Assembly: GCF_008477545.1 (NCBI RefSeq)
Contig: NZ_VORA01000001.1
Span: forward strand, 1,550,001-1,614,000
Source of the DNA: Roseibium aestuarii
GTDB lineage: Bacteria; Pseudomonadota; Alphaproteobacteria; Rhizobiales; Stappiaceae
Direction: 5' to 3'
DNA: 64,000 bases
Position numbers and translations under genes: made by a program. Each line of letters begins with the position of its first letter. Positions within the stretch are counted from its first letter, which is position 1. The notes under the pieces are model-generated. The model searched no databases, was not told the DNA's origin, and worked only from the letters and a program-made list of their open reading frames with translations. Shown here one piece after another: positions 1-8,465 of this stretch.

Positions 1-1068
1 GGACGCCCAGGCCGGAAGGCCATATCGGACGGCCTGCAACAGCCAAAAGTTGTCCATGCTCGAGCTGTGAATAAACCAGGGACGGATCCAGTCATTGTAG
101 CCAATCCCGAAGAGCGGATGACGGTAGACCTCAGCGGTGCCGTATTTCCAAATGAACACCCGGTTGTAGGCGCTCCCCGTGTTGAAGGTCATGTAGCTCA
201 CGAAAACTTCAAACGGAGATCTGTTCGAAAGCAGATCGATGGTGATGTAGCAAGAGATGAAGATGATGATGATCATCTTCCACTTTTTCTCGTTTTTGCC
301 CATCACCATGCCCCACGTGAGCAGTATGATCTGGATCATCAGGCAGAGCAAAGCCCCCGTCGAGAGCGAAACGAAGGTGGCAACGGCGATAGCCGCGAAC
401 GCAACGACCTTTACTGAAGAGAACCGGTCCATCGAAAACAGCATGCCAACTGTGGAGCTGACGAAGATTCCGTAGAGAATTGGGTGTTCGAAAACGGACT
501 GAACACGCCGCAAACCCATGCGCGTGGGCATGTGGTGATCGTGGAAGACCGGCCCAAGCGCGCCGAAGATCCGGTTCAGAAGCGGATAGCCTTTCACAGT
601 TTCGAACAAGGCAAAGGGCAAAAGCGCGAGGACGAGCGCGAAGTGAAACCGCACGACCTTGCGAAGCTGGTCTTCATTCCGGACATAGATGCGGCCGACC
701 AGATAGCTGCCGAATGTCTGCAGCAGGACGATGGTCGCCGGCTCGGTTATGAACGACACGCCGTGAACCATTGCGAGGGCTATCGCGCACCACGCGCAGT
801 AGAAGAGCAGCAGCAGATCCGGAAGCTGAACGGTGGTTTGCTTGCCGGAAACCCACTTGAAGAACATCGGTGGAAACAATACGAGCAGCACCAGAAGAAA
901 GGGCGCGAGCCGAAGCGGACCGATGTTGAAGAAGAGCGGCACGCAAAGCGAGGCCATGAAAACATATGCCGCAACCGGATGGCCGGTGGTCTCCTCGGTC
1001 GTAGCCATTCTCCAGTTGGCTGGAGTGGAAGATGCAGAGGCGACGCCGGTTGATGCGGAGCTGTTCAC
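1..1068 (-). CDS. O-antigen ligase/polymerase-like membrane protein, 3' end outside window
   Basis: The reading frame runs leftward and is open to the window edge, so the C-terminus is missing. It encodes a very hydrophobic protein with many membrane helices. Near the end is a segment reading YNRVFIWKYG...HPLFGIGYNDW, the pattern of the Wzy_C/O-antigen ligase family, which joins or polymerises polysaccharide repeat units on the periplasmic face. No ATG has a good ribosome binding site: the ATG at 1008 has GGAG only one base away, while a GTG at 1068 has GGAA seven bases upstream, so I chose the GTG. The glycosyltransferase genes follow the same direction just upstream. Whether it is a polymerase or a ligase cannot be told. 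Confidence 0.72.
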   Translation of the reverse strand, partial: MNSSASTGVASASSTPANWRMATTEETTGHPVAAYVFMASLCVPLFFNIGPLRLAPFLLVLLVLFPPMFFKWVSGKQTTVQLPDLLLLFYCAWCAIALAMVHGVSFITEPATIVLLQTFGSYLVGRIYVRNEDQLRKVVRFHFALVLALLPFALFETVKGYPLLNRIFGALGPVFHDHHMPTRMGLRRVQSVFEHPILYGIFVSSTVGMLFSMDRFSSVKVVAFAAIAVATFVSLSTGALLCLMIQIILLTWGMVMGKNEKKWKMIIIIFISCYITIDLLSNRSPFEVFVSYMTFNTGSAYNRVFIWKYGTAEVYRHPLFGIGYNDWIRPWFIHSSSMDNFWLLQAVRYGLPAWAS

Positions 1069-1131
1069 GTTGCGGTTCCGGAAATTGGGCCAGTTTGGTT
1101 CAGTCTAGGAAAATCGCTCGCATCCCGCCAG

Positions 1132-2061
1132 TCAGCGGTTCCAGGAGGTGCTGGAGACGGCGCCGCCTTCGCGGGCGATCTGGGCCAGCATGCGTCTTGC
1201 GCGGAACAGGCGGATGATGGCAAGTCCCTTGAGCGCCCGCAGCCGTGGGCGCAGGCCGGAGATCCGGTCCGATGCGACAATGCGGGCAACTTCCCAGAGC
1301 GGGGATGCCGCCAGCGCCAGTGCCTTGATCACCCAGATCGCGCGGCTGCGCAAGTCGGGTTTGACCTCGGCATAATCATGGGCGATGTGCCGGTCCCACT
1401 TGGTGTAGAGCTCGTCCATCTTTTCGCGCGCCGGATGATAGGCAATCATCCCGGGCCGGTAATGGATCTTCAGGCCCAACCGGGTGGCGCGCTGGCCCCA
1501 GTCCCGGTCCTCGGCAACACCAATCCCGGCAAAGGGGCCGACCTGCGCGTGAACCGGACGTCGCATGGCCAGGTTGCCGGTGCCTGAGAACCCCTGCTTC
1601 TCGATGTACATCTTCTGCCGGTAGGCATAGACGGATTCATAGGCCTCGAGCGTCGTCAGGCGCTGCGGATCCTTCAGCGCGATGCGCACATCACCGCCGA
1701 CAACTTGCACGGAAGGGTCGCTGAAGGCATCGCGAATGTCTGCAACCCAGCCCGGATGGGCGAGGCAATCCGCATCGATGAAGGCGAGAAGTTCCGACCG
1801 GGCGAGCGAGATGCCATGGTTGCGGGCAGGCCCCGGACCCGGGGTCGCTTCCTGGGTCAGGCGCACGTCAAGGTGCGAGCCGGCACAGAGCGCGTGAGGG
1901 AGTTCCTTCGAGCCATTGTCGACCACGATGATCTCCACATCGTCCATCGCGGCGGTTTGCGCCTCCAGAGACCTCAGGCAATTCGCCAGATGCCCCGGCT
2001 GGTTGAGGTGGGGAATGACGATGGTGAGGGTGGGGGCGGACGCAGCAGTGGCGGAGGTCAT
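1132..2061 (-). CDS. Family 2 glycosyltransferase
   Basis: This 309-aa protein has the GT-A fold pattern of family 2 glycosyltransferases. It starts TIVIPHLNQ (residues 13-20), has IIVVDNGSK (44-52), and carries the nucleotide-sugar and metal binding FIDADC motif (94-99). It is expected to add one sugar to a lipid-linked repeat unit at the cytoplasmic membrane. No membrane helix is obvious except a weak one near residue 240. Its ATG overlaps the stop of the upstream GT4 gene by four bases, so the two are translationally coupled. Donor and acceptor cannot be inferred. Confidence 0.88.
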   Translation of the reverse strand: MTSATAASAPTLTIVIPHLNQPGHLANCLRSLEAQTAAMDDVEIIVVDNGSKELPHALCAGSHLDVRLTQEATPGPGPARNHGISLARSELLAFIDADCLAHPGWVADIRDAFSDPSVQVVGGDVRIALKDPQRLTTLEAYESVYAYRQKMYIEKQGFSGTGNLAMRRPVHAQVGPFAGIGVAEDRDWGQRATRLGLKIHYRPGMIAYHPAREKMDELYTKWDRHIAHDYAEVKPDLRSRAIWVIKALALAASPLWEVARIVASDRISGLRPRLRALKGLAIIRLFRARRMLAQIAREGGAVSSTSWNR

Positions 2062-3320
2062 TGCGAAGAAACCGGGACGTTGGAGGTCGCCGGAATGTCC
2101 CCGGCGGCGGGCAGCACATCCCGATAGGCGGCCAGCATGGCGTGCTTCTCCAGGCTCCAGTGGAATTCCCGCTGGGCCCGTTCCTGTCCATAGGCGCTCA
2201 TGCGCGCCCGCTTATCCTCGTCCGCCAGGAGTTCGGAAATCCCTTGCGCCAGGTCTTCCGGCTCTGTGCCGCTCACGATATGGGCGGCTTCGCCCGCATC
2301 GATGCGAGCCTGGGGCAGGTCAAACTGCACGAAGGGCAGGCCGAGGGCCATGTATTCGAAGACCTTGTTCATGGACAGCTTGTCGTTGCAGGCATTCGAC
2401 GGGTCGGGAATAACCCCGATGTCGCAGGCCGAAAGCTTGGCGAGCATCGGCTGGCCGCTCAGATAGCCGGTGAACTCGATGTAGTCTTCAAGGCCCCGGC
2501 TGGCGGAGAGCGCCTGAAGGCGCTCGTAGTCGGGACCGTTGCCGATAATGACGCAGCCGATATCCGAGCGGCCCTGGACATTCACGATCTGGTGCATGAC
2601 CTCGACGAGCAGATCCACACCGTCCTGGCGCGCCATGATGCCCACATAGCCGATCAGATGGTTCCGGCCCTTGCGGGTCGCCACGTCGGGTTCGGTGCGC
2701 TGGAATTTCTTCAGGTCCGGGAAGCTGCGCACCACCCACACCTTGTCCTTGGGCATGCCGCCCTGCTCGATGGCGCGGCGCTTCAGGGTCTCGTTGGTGG
2801 CCAGGCTCGCGTCCGCCGTGCGGAAGGTGCACGCTTCGAAGAACTGGAGCAGCTTGTGGAAGAAGCCTTTCCGGCCGAACTTGACCTCGAACAGCTCCGG
2901 GTTGATGTCGTGCTGGTCAAAGATGAATTTCTTGCCGAAGAGGACCTTGTGCACCAGGGCGACAAGGAAGATGAGATCCGGCGGATTGCAGGCATGGATC
3001 ACGTCGAAGCCGTGGCGGCGCAGGACCTTCAGCGACAGGCGCAGCTCATGGAAAAGCGCGGCCGAGTATTCGACCAGATAGCCAAGCGCACCCGAGGCCT
3101 CGAAGGGCAGGGGGTGGCGATAGACATGGATGCCGTCGATGGTTTCTTCGCGGGCCTGATAGTCGCGCCCGGTGGGGCAGATGACCGAAACCTCGTAGCC
3201 CGCATCCTTGAGGGCCGTTGCTTCCTGCCAGACACGCCGATCAAACGGGACGGGAAGATTTTCCACAATGATCAGGACCTTGCCCGGGGCGGCCTGACGC
3301 GGATTTGCCGAGTGAATCAA
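2058..3320 (-). CDS. Family 4 glycosyltransferase
   Basis: A GT-B protein with an N-terminal KVLIIVENLPVPFDRRVW block and a C-terminal GT4 nucleotide-binding block KVFEYMALGLPFV. It most resembles capsule or exopolysaccharide GT4 enzymes that retain the anomeric configuration. There is no ATG before the conserved domain. A TTG at 3320 has AAGGA eight bases upstream and gives 420 aa. The frame extends to another TTG at 3392, but that extension is AT-rich and lacks a ribosome binding site. The 3' end overlaps the GT2 start. Together with GT2 and the ligase-like gene it forms the leftward arm of the polysaccharide locus. Confidence 0.85.
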   Translation of the reverse strand: MIHSANPRQAAPGKVLIIVENLPVPFDRRVWQEATALKDAGYEVSVICPTGRDYQAREETIDGIHVYRHPLPFEASGALGYLVEYSAALFHELRLSLKVLRRHGFDVIHACNPPDLIFLVALVHKVLFGKKFIFDQHDINPELFEVKFGRKGFFHKLLQFFEACTFRTADASLATNETLKRRAIEQGGMPKDKVWVVRSFPDLKKFQRTEPDVATRKGRNHLIGYVGIMARQDGVDLLVEVMHQIVNVQGRSDIGCVIIGNGPDYERLQALSASRGLEDYIEFTGYLSGQPMLAKLSACDIGVIPDPSNACNDKLSMNKVFEYMALGLPFVQFDLPQARIDAGEAAHIVSGTEPEDLAQGISELLADEDKRARMSAYGQERAQREFHWSLEKHAMLAAYRDVLPAAGDIPATSNVPVSSQ

Positions 3321-3956
3321 CAAACCAATCCTTGATTGAGAAAATTCAAAAAAATAGGAGCTCAGGGTGGCCTCAAGCTCTTCCTGCGTCAACGGATTTC
3401 TGGGCCGGGCAGTGGTCCGGATTTGCCGCCGGCAACATCGCGAAAAAGATAGCTCCGCAAAAACAGCAAGTTAGGATGTTTACCAATAAAATCATTGTGC
3501 TTTGCCCCTGATTGCCTCCTAAATTAGGATGAGGATGGACCGGATCCGGGCCTCAAGCCGGGGCTGGGGTCAGGGTCAGGTCAGAGGCAGGGTCACAGGA
3601 CCTGGCGGGAGCCTGTTTCGGGCTTTTGCCGCACGCCTGCTCCTGCATCTTGACCCGTTCGGGTGCCCGGGCATGGTCCTCCCGGATCTCTCGTCTGGAG
3701 TGCGGGACGGCAGCGGGCGGCCCTGAGGCTGGTGGTCTCGCAGGGAGTGTGACCACGGCGCCTGATCGCTCACGCCGGAGAGGCTTCTTCTTGGTGGGGC
3801 GGCTGGCGGGCGAGCACCTTAGTGTGGGGGGAGGGCTGTTTGGCCTGCCCATGCGCCTCAGGAAGCCGTTTGGCGCAGCTGTTTGATTGCCGGGGCTTGC
3901 GATTTTTTGATCTGTTTCTTCCGCGTTTGCGGGCTGTTTTTGAGTGGTTCTTTTTG
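3321..3956. other. Divergent intergenic region between the glycosyltransferase and exosortase transcripts
   Basis: About 630 bases separate the leftward GT4 gene from the rightward exosortase gene. The left half (about 3420-3530) is AT-rich and contains TTAGGATG twice (near 3472 and 3524), a plausible regulatory zone for divergent promoters. The right half is GC-rich, with low-complexity GGGTCAGG-like runs. I see no convincing gene here. The exosortase frame extends upstream to a GTG at 3822, but that part does not look like protein. Confidence 0.4.
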
Positions 3957-5582
3957 ATGAGCATGGACATCCGCAAGGACGATCTTGGACCTTCCCGAAC
4001 CCTGTCCCGGCCGCAAGGCCTGGCGCCGCTTGCCGGCAAGGCCTGGCCCTGGCTTCTGGTGGCCTGTGTGGGCGCGGCTGCCTTTTTCTGGGATGGATTG
4101 ATCTCCCTGGGCGTTGCCTGGGCGCGGCCTGAGTATAGCTACGGTCCGATCGTGCCCCTGATCACCGGCTACATGACGCTTCGGGAGATCCACAGGCGAC
4201 CGATCCGCAAGGACGACGGGCGCCGTACCCTCGGGCTTCTGGTCTTTGTCCTGGCCCTGATCGTCGGTCTGGCTGGCAATCTCGTGCGCATTCCCGATGT
4301 CATCACCTATGGCTTCATTCTCTATATCGGCGCGATCATCCTGCTTCTTGCCGGCACGCGCGAAGGGTTCCGTTTCTGGCCGGGCTGGCTGCATCTCATC
4401 TTCATGCTGCCTCTGCCGAGCTTCATTTACCTCAAGGTCTCGACCCATCTGCAGTTCATTTCCTCGGAATTGGGGGTCTGGTTCATTCAGCTTGCCCAGA
4501 TCCCGGTCTTCCTCGATGGCAATGTGATCGATCTGGGGGACTACAAGCTTCAGGTCGCCGAGGCCTGCAGCGGGTTGCGCTATCTTTTCCCGCTCTTCAG
4601 CTTCGGCTGGCTCATGGCCGTTCTGTACAACGGCCCCAACTGGCATCGGGTGGTGATCTTCTTCTCCACCATCCCGGTCACCATCGTCATGAACAGCTTC
4701 CGCATCGGCGTGATCGGCGTTCTGGTCAATGCCTATGGCATCGAACAGGCGGAAGGGTTCCTGCATTTCTTCGAAGGCTGGATCATCTTCATCACCTGCA
4801 CGGCCATCCTCTATCTGGAGGCGGTGATCCTGTCCCGGTTCTTCCTCTTTGGCCGTCCCCGTCCCGAATACATCGTCTGGATGGATTTCGAGGGCGTGTG
4901 GGAACCGCTGAAGAAGGTGCCCACCATTCCGGCCGGCCGCGCCTTCATCCTTTCCGTTCTGGGGATTCTCGCGGCCGGAGCGATCTGGCAGACCCTGCCG
5001 GATACCAAGGCCTCCCATGTTGACCGTCTGCCGCTCGGGGTCTTCCCCATGCAGCTCGGCGCCTGGGAGGGGCAGTCCTCCATGCTGGAGCCCGCGATCG
5101 AGCGGGTGCTCGGGGCGGATGACTATCTTCTGGCGACCTATTCCAACGGGTCGGATCAGGCCAATCTGCTCCTCACCTTCTATCGCTCCCAGACCGAAGG
5201 GGAGGGCATCCACTCTCCCGAAATCTGCCTGCCCGGCGGCGGCTGGGAAGTGTCGGAGTGGCAGCAGGCGGACCTGCGGCTGACCGGTGCCCAAGGTGAG
5301 AAGACGGTTCATGCCAACCGGGCCATCATCCAGCTCGGTCTGGAGCGACAGCTCGTCTATTACTGGTTCGAGCAGCGCGGGCGTCAGATCACCAATGACT
5401 TCGAGGTCAAGTTCGTCTCCATGTGGGATACGGTCCGCCATGGCCGGTCCGATGGTGGCCTTGTGCGTGTCGTGGTTCCCATGGCGCCGGGCGAGCCGGT
5501 CGCGCGCGCAGAGGAGCGGGCAACTGCCTTCCTTGATCAGGTCTATCCCCAGATCCCGGACTATTATCCCGCCCTCGATTGA
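3957..5582 (+). CDS. xrtD: Exosortase of the XrtD type fused to an EpsI domain
   Basis: A 541-aa inner-membrane protein. Residues about 25-310 form the multi-helix exosortase domain with the expected catalytic set: Cys204 in AEACSGLRYL, Arg249 in NSFRIG and His270 in FLHFFEGW. After a last helix near 330, residues to 541 form an EpsI-like periplasmic domain with HSPEICLPGGGWEV. Exosortases cleave and process proteins with PEP-CTERM-like tails. The fused EpsI domain and the two VPLPA-tailed proteins in this locus (7532 and 13855) match the VPLPA-specific XrtD family. The start is uncertain: ATG 3957 and ATG 3963 both lack a clear ribosome binding site. Confidence 0.9.
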   Translation: MSMDIRKDDLGPSRTLSRPQGLAPLAGKAWPWLLVACVGAAAFFWDGLISLGVAWARPEYSYGPIVPLITGYMTLREIHRRPIRKDDGRRTLGLLVFVLALIVGLAGNLVRIPDVITYGFILYIGAIILLLAGTREGFRFWPGWLHLIFMLPLPSFIYLKVSTHLQFISSELGVWFIQLAQIPVFLDGNVIDLGDYKLQVAEACSGLRYLFPLFSFGWLMAVLYNGPNWHRVVIFFSTIPVTIVMNSFRIGVIGVLVNAYGIEQAEGFLHFFEGWIIFITCTAILYLEAVILSRFFLFGRPRPEYIVWMDFEGVWEPLKKVPTIPAGRAFILSVLGILAAGAIWQTLPDTKASHVDRLPLGVFPMQLGAWEGQSSMLEPAIERVLGADDYLLATYSNGSDQANLLLTFYRSQTEGEGIHSPEICLPGGGWEVSEWQQADLRLTGAQGEKTVHANRAIIQLGLERQLVYYWFEQRGRQITNDFEVKFVSMWDTVRHGRSDGGLVRVVVPMAPGEPVARAEERATAFLDQVYPQIPDYYPALD

Positions 5583-6048
5583 CAGGTGAGGGTCCGGGTT
5601 CCGGGATCCGGAGACTGACCGTTCTGCAGGTCGGGGCCTGCCAGTGCGGATTTCTCCCAGCCGGTGGCGGGCGTCGCAGAGATGGCGGCGAGTCATCCGG
5701 TCGGGAACTCTGTGGTCGTGGATGAGAGATGACGCCGGCGGCGCAGGTTTGCCCCTCATGGGGCGAATTTTCTGAATGTTCGAGGTCCCCTGTTGCGCTG
5801 CGGAGCGCGCACTCGCCGGCCTCTCTGACTTTGCGGAAAATTTTCCCGATTTCCGGAACTCCAGCCCCTTCGAAGGATTGCCTCCTCATGTGGTCTGTGT
5901 TAATTTTCCGTTATTAATACGTACCAATTTGAAATCCGGATTCGGATCTCAGACGCCTGTTTGCAACTTTTTAAATTGCGGCATCTCGCCCTTTCGGGCG
6001 GTTCTTTTGAGCAAATGCGGGGTCTCCTCAAAAAAGGGGGCATGTTTT
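5583..6048. other. Intergenic leader before the sugar transferase gene
   Basis: A gap of 466 bases. The first half is GC-rich and featureless. From about 5900 it becomes AT-rich and probably holds the promoter. A terminator-like hairpin (separate entry) sits about 40 bases before the start codon, inside the likely leader transcript. No other gene is seen. Confidence 0.4.
5987..6008 (+). terminator. Hairpin plus T-rich tail in the sugar transferase leader (possible attenuator)
   Basis: CGCCC (5987-5991) and GGCG-type arm GGGCG (5996-6000) form a 5-bp stem around a TTTC tetraloop, followed by GTTCTTTT. It lies about 40 bases upstream of the next start codon, so it may regulate that gene or end transcription from xrtD. 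Confidence 0.5.
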
Positions 6049-6999
6049 ATGACTTTTGACGTGACAATCGGTGGCTCACTTCCCGGCGACCGAAAATCTT
6101 TCCTTGCCTCGTCATCGACCTTCCCTGGAAAGTCTCATCGCCTCACGCTGATCACGGATCTTGCGAGAGAGCTCATTGGGTCCTGGCGTCTCTTCGGACC
6201 CAGGGGGGGTGGTCGCGCGGAAGAAAGCGGTTGGCGCCGCGGCGGAAGGTCCTCTGTCTCCATGCGGCTCGGAGAGGGCGAGGAGCGCCAGATCCGTGCG
6301 CTCGCGCCGGTCTATGCCGGGTCTTATGCGATGCGCATGCCCGACGTCGCCTTTGGCAGTCCGGACCTTCAGCCGAGTTCGGAACGCTCGCGGGCCTATC
6401 GCCTCCCGCTCAAGCGGACCCTCGATGTCGCGGGGGCAATCGGCGGACTGGTGATGCTGTCCCCCTTACTTGTGATTGTGGCGGCGACGATCCGGGTTAC
6501 CAGCCCAGGTCCGGTGCTTTTCAAGCAGTTGCGCTACGGGTTGAATGGCGAGCTTTTTACCGTTCTGAAGTTCCGGACCATGCATCTGGCCCAGACCGAC
6601 GAGAGCGGCGTTCAGCAGACCCAGAAGAACGATCCTCGCGTAACCCCGATCGGCCGGTTCCTGCGTCGCAGCAGCTTTGACGAGTTGCCGCAGCTCTGGA
6701 ACGTTCTGCGCGGAGACATGGCTCTGGTCGGGCCGCGACCGCATGTCCCGAACATGCTCGCTGCCGGCGTGCGCTACGAGGATTTCGACCACCGTTACAT
6801 GAACCGTCACAAGGTGCGTCCGGGCATCACCGGACTGGCCCAGGTGAATGGCTACCGTGGCGAGACGACGGATGCCCATGCTGCGCGTATGCGCCTTCGT
6901 TATGACCTTGAATATGTTGATGGATATTCGAACCGTAAGGACATCGAGATCCTCTTCAAGACGGTGTGGCGGGAGTTCTTCCGCGGCAGCGGCTATTGA
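6049..6999 (+). CDS. Polyprenyl-phosphate sugar phosphotransferase (WcaJ/ExoY type)
   Basis: A 316-aa protein that probably starts polysaccharide synthesis by moving a sugar-1-phosphate onto undecaprenyl phosphate. The C-terminal two thirds carry the bacterial sugar transferase signature: [15 protein letters not shown] with one membrane segment, [14 protein letters not shown], the [21 protein letters not shown] block and [17 protein letters not shown]. There is only one clear membrane helix, so it is the short ExoY/WbaP-core form without the CoA-binding-like N-terminal half. I chose ATG 6049 because GGGGG lies eight bases upstream. The frame is open further upstream to 5776 but reads as non-coding. 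Confidence 0.9.
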   Translation: MTFDVTIGGSLPGDRKSFLASSSTFPGKSHRLTLITDLARELIGSWRLFGPRGGGRAEESGWRRGGRSSVSMRLGEGEERQIRALAPVYAGSYAMRMPDVAFGSPDLQPSSERSRAYRLPLKRTLDVAGAIGGLVMLSPLLVIVAATIRVTSPGPVLFKQLRYGLNGELFTVLKFRTMHLAQTDESGVQQTQKNDPRVTPIGRFLRRSSFDELPQLWNVLRGDMALVGPRPHVPNMLAAGVRYEDFDHRYMNRHKVRPGITGLAQVNGYRGETTDAHAARMRLRYDLEYVDGYSNRKDIEILFKTVWREFFRGSGY

Positions 7000-7531
7000 G
7001 CTGTGCGCCTAGGCGTGGCGCACCTCGTGTGCGGCGTTCGGAAGATCCGCAAGGGTTTCCCGCGTTCTAGCGGTTGGCAAGGAATTCATGCCCCGACGGA
7101 GTGCTCGCTTTCGGGGCGTGAGGGCAGACGGTAGGACGGGATTGACCGATCCTCCCGAGAGCCGGGAAGCTTCCACCTCCAAAGGGAAGCAGCAACCGGC
7201 TCAGCAAGATGTGACTGGAACAGGTCGTCGGGTCATCATGCCGGGTGTGGGTACGGGGCCGGACGTTGTTTCGGAGAGCATTGAACGACAACGGCACGCC
7301 GCGCGAGGCAGGTCGCCCCAGGAGGGAACTGGTCTGCTTCGCGTCACTGGAATTGGTGAATTTAACTATATGTCGAGTGAGACTTTGCGATTGGCACTCA
7401 ATCTCTTGACTCTCGCAACGGCAGGGGGTTAAAAAAACCTTAATGCGGCAAGCAGTTGTTTAATGATTGTGGGCCCTGTCCATCTTGTAGGGGTGGAGTG
7501 GGCGAGTTCCTGATTTTCGAAAGGAATAATT
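7000..7531. other. Intergenic region upstream of the first VPLPA-CTERM gene
   Basis: A gap of 532 bases. Near the 5' end is a 7-bp inverted repeat (7003-7009 with 7017-7023) without a T-run. The last 130 bases turn AT-rich and contain a good sigma-70-like promoter (separate entry). No gene is convincing in either strand. Confidence 0.4.
7406..7434 (+). promoter_or_regulatory. Putative sigma-70 promoter of the VPLPA-CTERM gene
   Basis: TTGACT (7406-7411) and TTAAAA (7429-7434) are separated by 17 bases, leaving a leader of about 90 bases before the start at 7532. The -35 box is close to consensus; the -10 box is weaker. Confidence 0.45.
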
Positions 7532-8086
7532 ATGCGTGTTCTGAATTCTCTCAAGAAGTTGGCAGCTGCTGCTGTTCTCGGCGTCGCCGTTCTCGGCGCT
7601 GCCGGCTCGGTTGAAGCTGCTCCGATCTCCGGCGCCATCAACATCCAGGGTAACGTCAACAACCCGACGTCCCTGACCGGCGTTGACTTTGCGTCTAACG
7701 CATTCGTTCTGGGTGCTCAGGGTGACTTCACCAGTGCACTGTTCCTGCCGGTTTCCATGACCGACATCGACTTCTCCAACCTCGGCCAGGTCTGGTCTGT
7801 GGCTGGCTTCAACTTCGCCCTGACCTCGCTCATCACCGCTCCGGTGCTGAACAATGCCAATGGCATCAACTTCGTCGCTCGTGGCCTGATCACCAAGGCT
7901 GGCTATGATGACACCTACGGCGTGTTCTCCTTCTCGAGCAACGCTGTCGGCAGCCTGGCGTCCTTCTCCTCCACCACCGCAGTTCCGCTTCCGGCAGGTC
8001 TCCTGCTGATCGGCACCGGCGTGGCAGGTCTCGGCCTGATGGGTCGTCGCAAGGCGAAGGCCGGCAAGGATCTCGTCGCCGCCTGA
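7532..8086 (+). CDS. Secreted VPLPA-CTERM sorting protein 1
   Basis: A 184-aa exported protein. It has a signal peptide (residues 1 to about 29, basic start then AAAAVLGVAVLGAAG, probable cut after VEA), a middle region of about 120 residues with no recognised domain and no cysteine, then the sorting tail: VPLPA (151-155), a hydrophobic helix (GLLLIGTGVAGLGLMG) and basic GRRKAKAGK. This is the expected substrate of the exosortase at 3957. AAGGA precedes the ATG, and a promoter and terminator flank the gene, so it is a single-gene transcript. Codon choice is strongly biased (many GCT, GGC and CTC codons), suggesting high expression. The role of the mature part is unknown. Confidence 0.85.
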   Translation: MRVLNSLKKLAAAAVLGVAVLGAAGSVEAAPISGAINIQGNVNNPTSLTGVDFASNAFVLGAQGDFTSALFLPVSMTDIDFSNLGQVWSVAGFNFALTSLITAPVLNNANGINFVARGLITKAGYDDTYGVFSFSSNAVGSLASFSSTTAVPLPAGLLLIGTGVAGLGLMGRRKAKAGKDLVAA

Positions 8087-8465
8087 GTGGTGCGTGACGG
8101 TTTCTGCTGACTGAACGGGAAACGGTGGTTGCTTTCCGGAAGGATCCGGTCAGAAGCCACCGTTTTCTTTTCGCCTGCCGACCGAGCTCATCGGTCTTCG
8201 GAAGATGTTTCGTATGCTGCAGGCGTGAACGAGAGTGGTGAAGACGGCACGATGCATGGGGGCGATCACGCGGGGGCGCCGATCTTAACCTCATCTTGCG
8301 ATTTGCCGGTCTAGCATCTTGGCGTGAGGTGGTTCTCGTGCATGATGTCCACCTGCCGCAGCCGTTTTCTGGCAGCGACATTTTGATGTTCCGATTCGAT
8401 TTTCACCGTTTCTTCGGTATAGTTCTGACCATACGTAAGTTTATTGATTTTTGGAGCTGAGTTTC
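8087..8465. other. Intergenic region with terminator
   Basis: A 379-base gap. The first 80 bases contain the terminator of the VPLPA gene. The last 70 bases are AT-rich and may contain the promoter for the TPR lipoprotein gene. Nothing else is recognised. Confidence 0.4.
8120..8170 (+). terminator. Terminator after VPLPA-CTERM gene 1
   Basis: AAACGGTGG (8120-8128) pairs with CCACCGTTT (about 8157-8165), followed by TCTTTT. The loop is long but can form an inner stem. Confidence 0.7.

Noticed and set aside
3858-5759. A 633-codon open frame on the minus strand, opposite the exosortase gene
   Set aside because: Its protein is rich in His, Asp, Gln and Arg with no hydrophobic core, the usual shadow of a GC-rich gene; the opposite strand has a complete catalytic exosortase.
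7003-7023. A 7-bp inverted repeat after the sugar transferase gene
   Set aside because: It lies at the right place for a terminator, but there is no T-run, and the stem is short; I do not call it.
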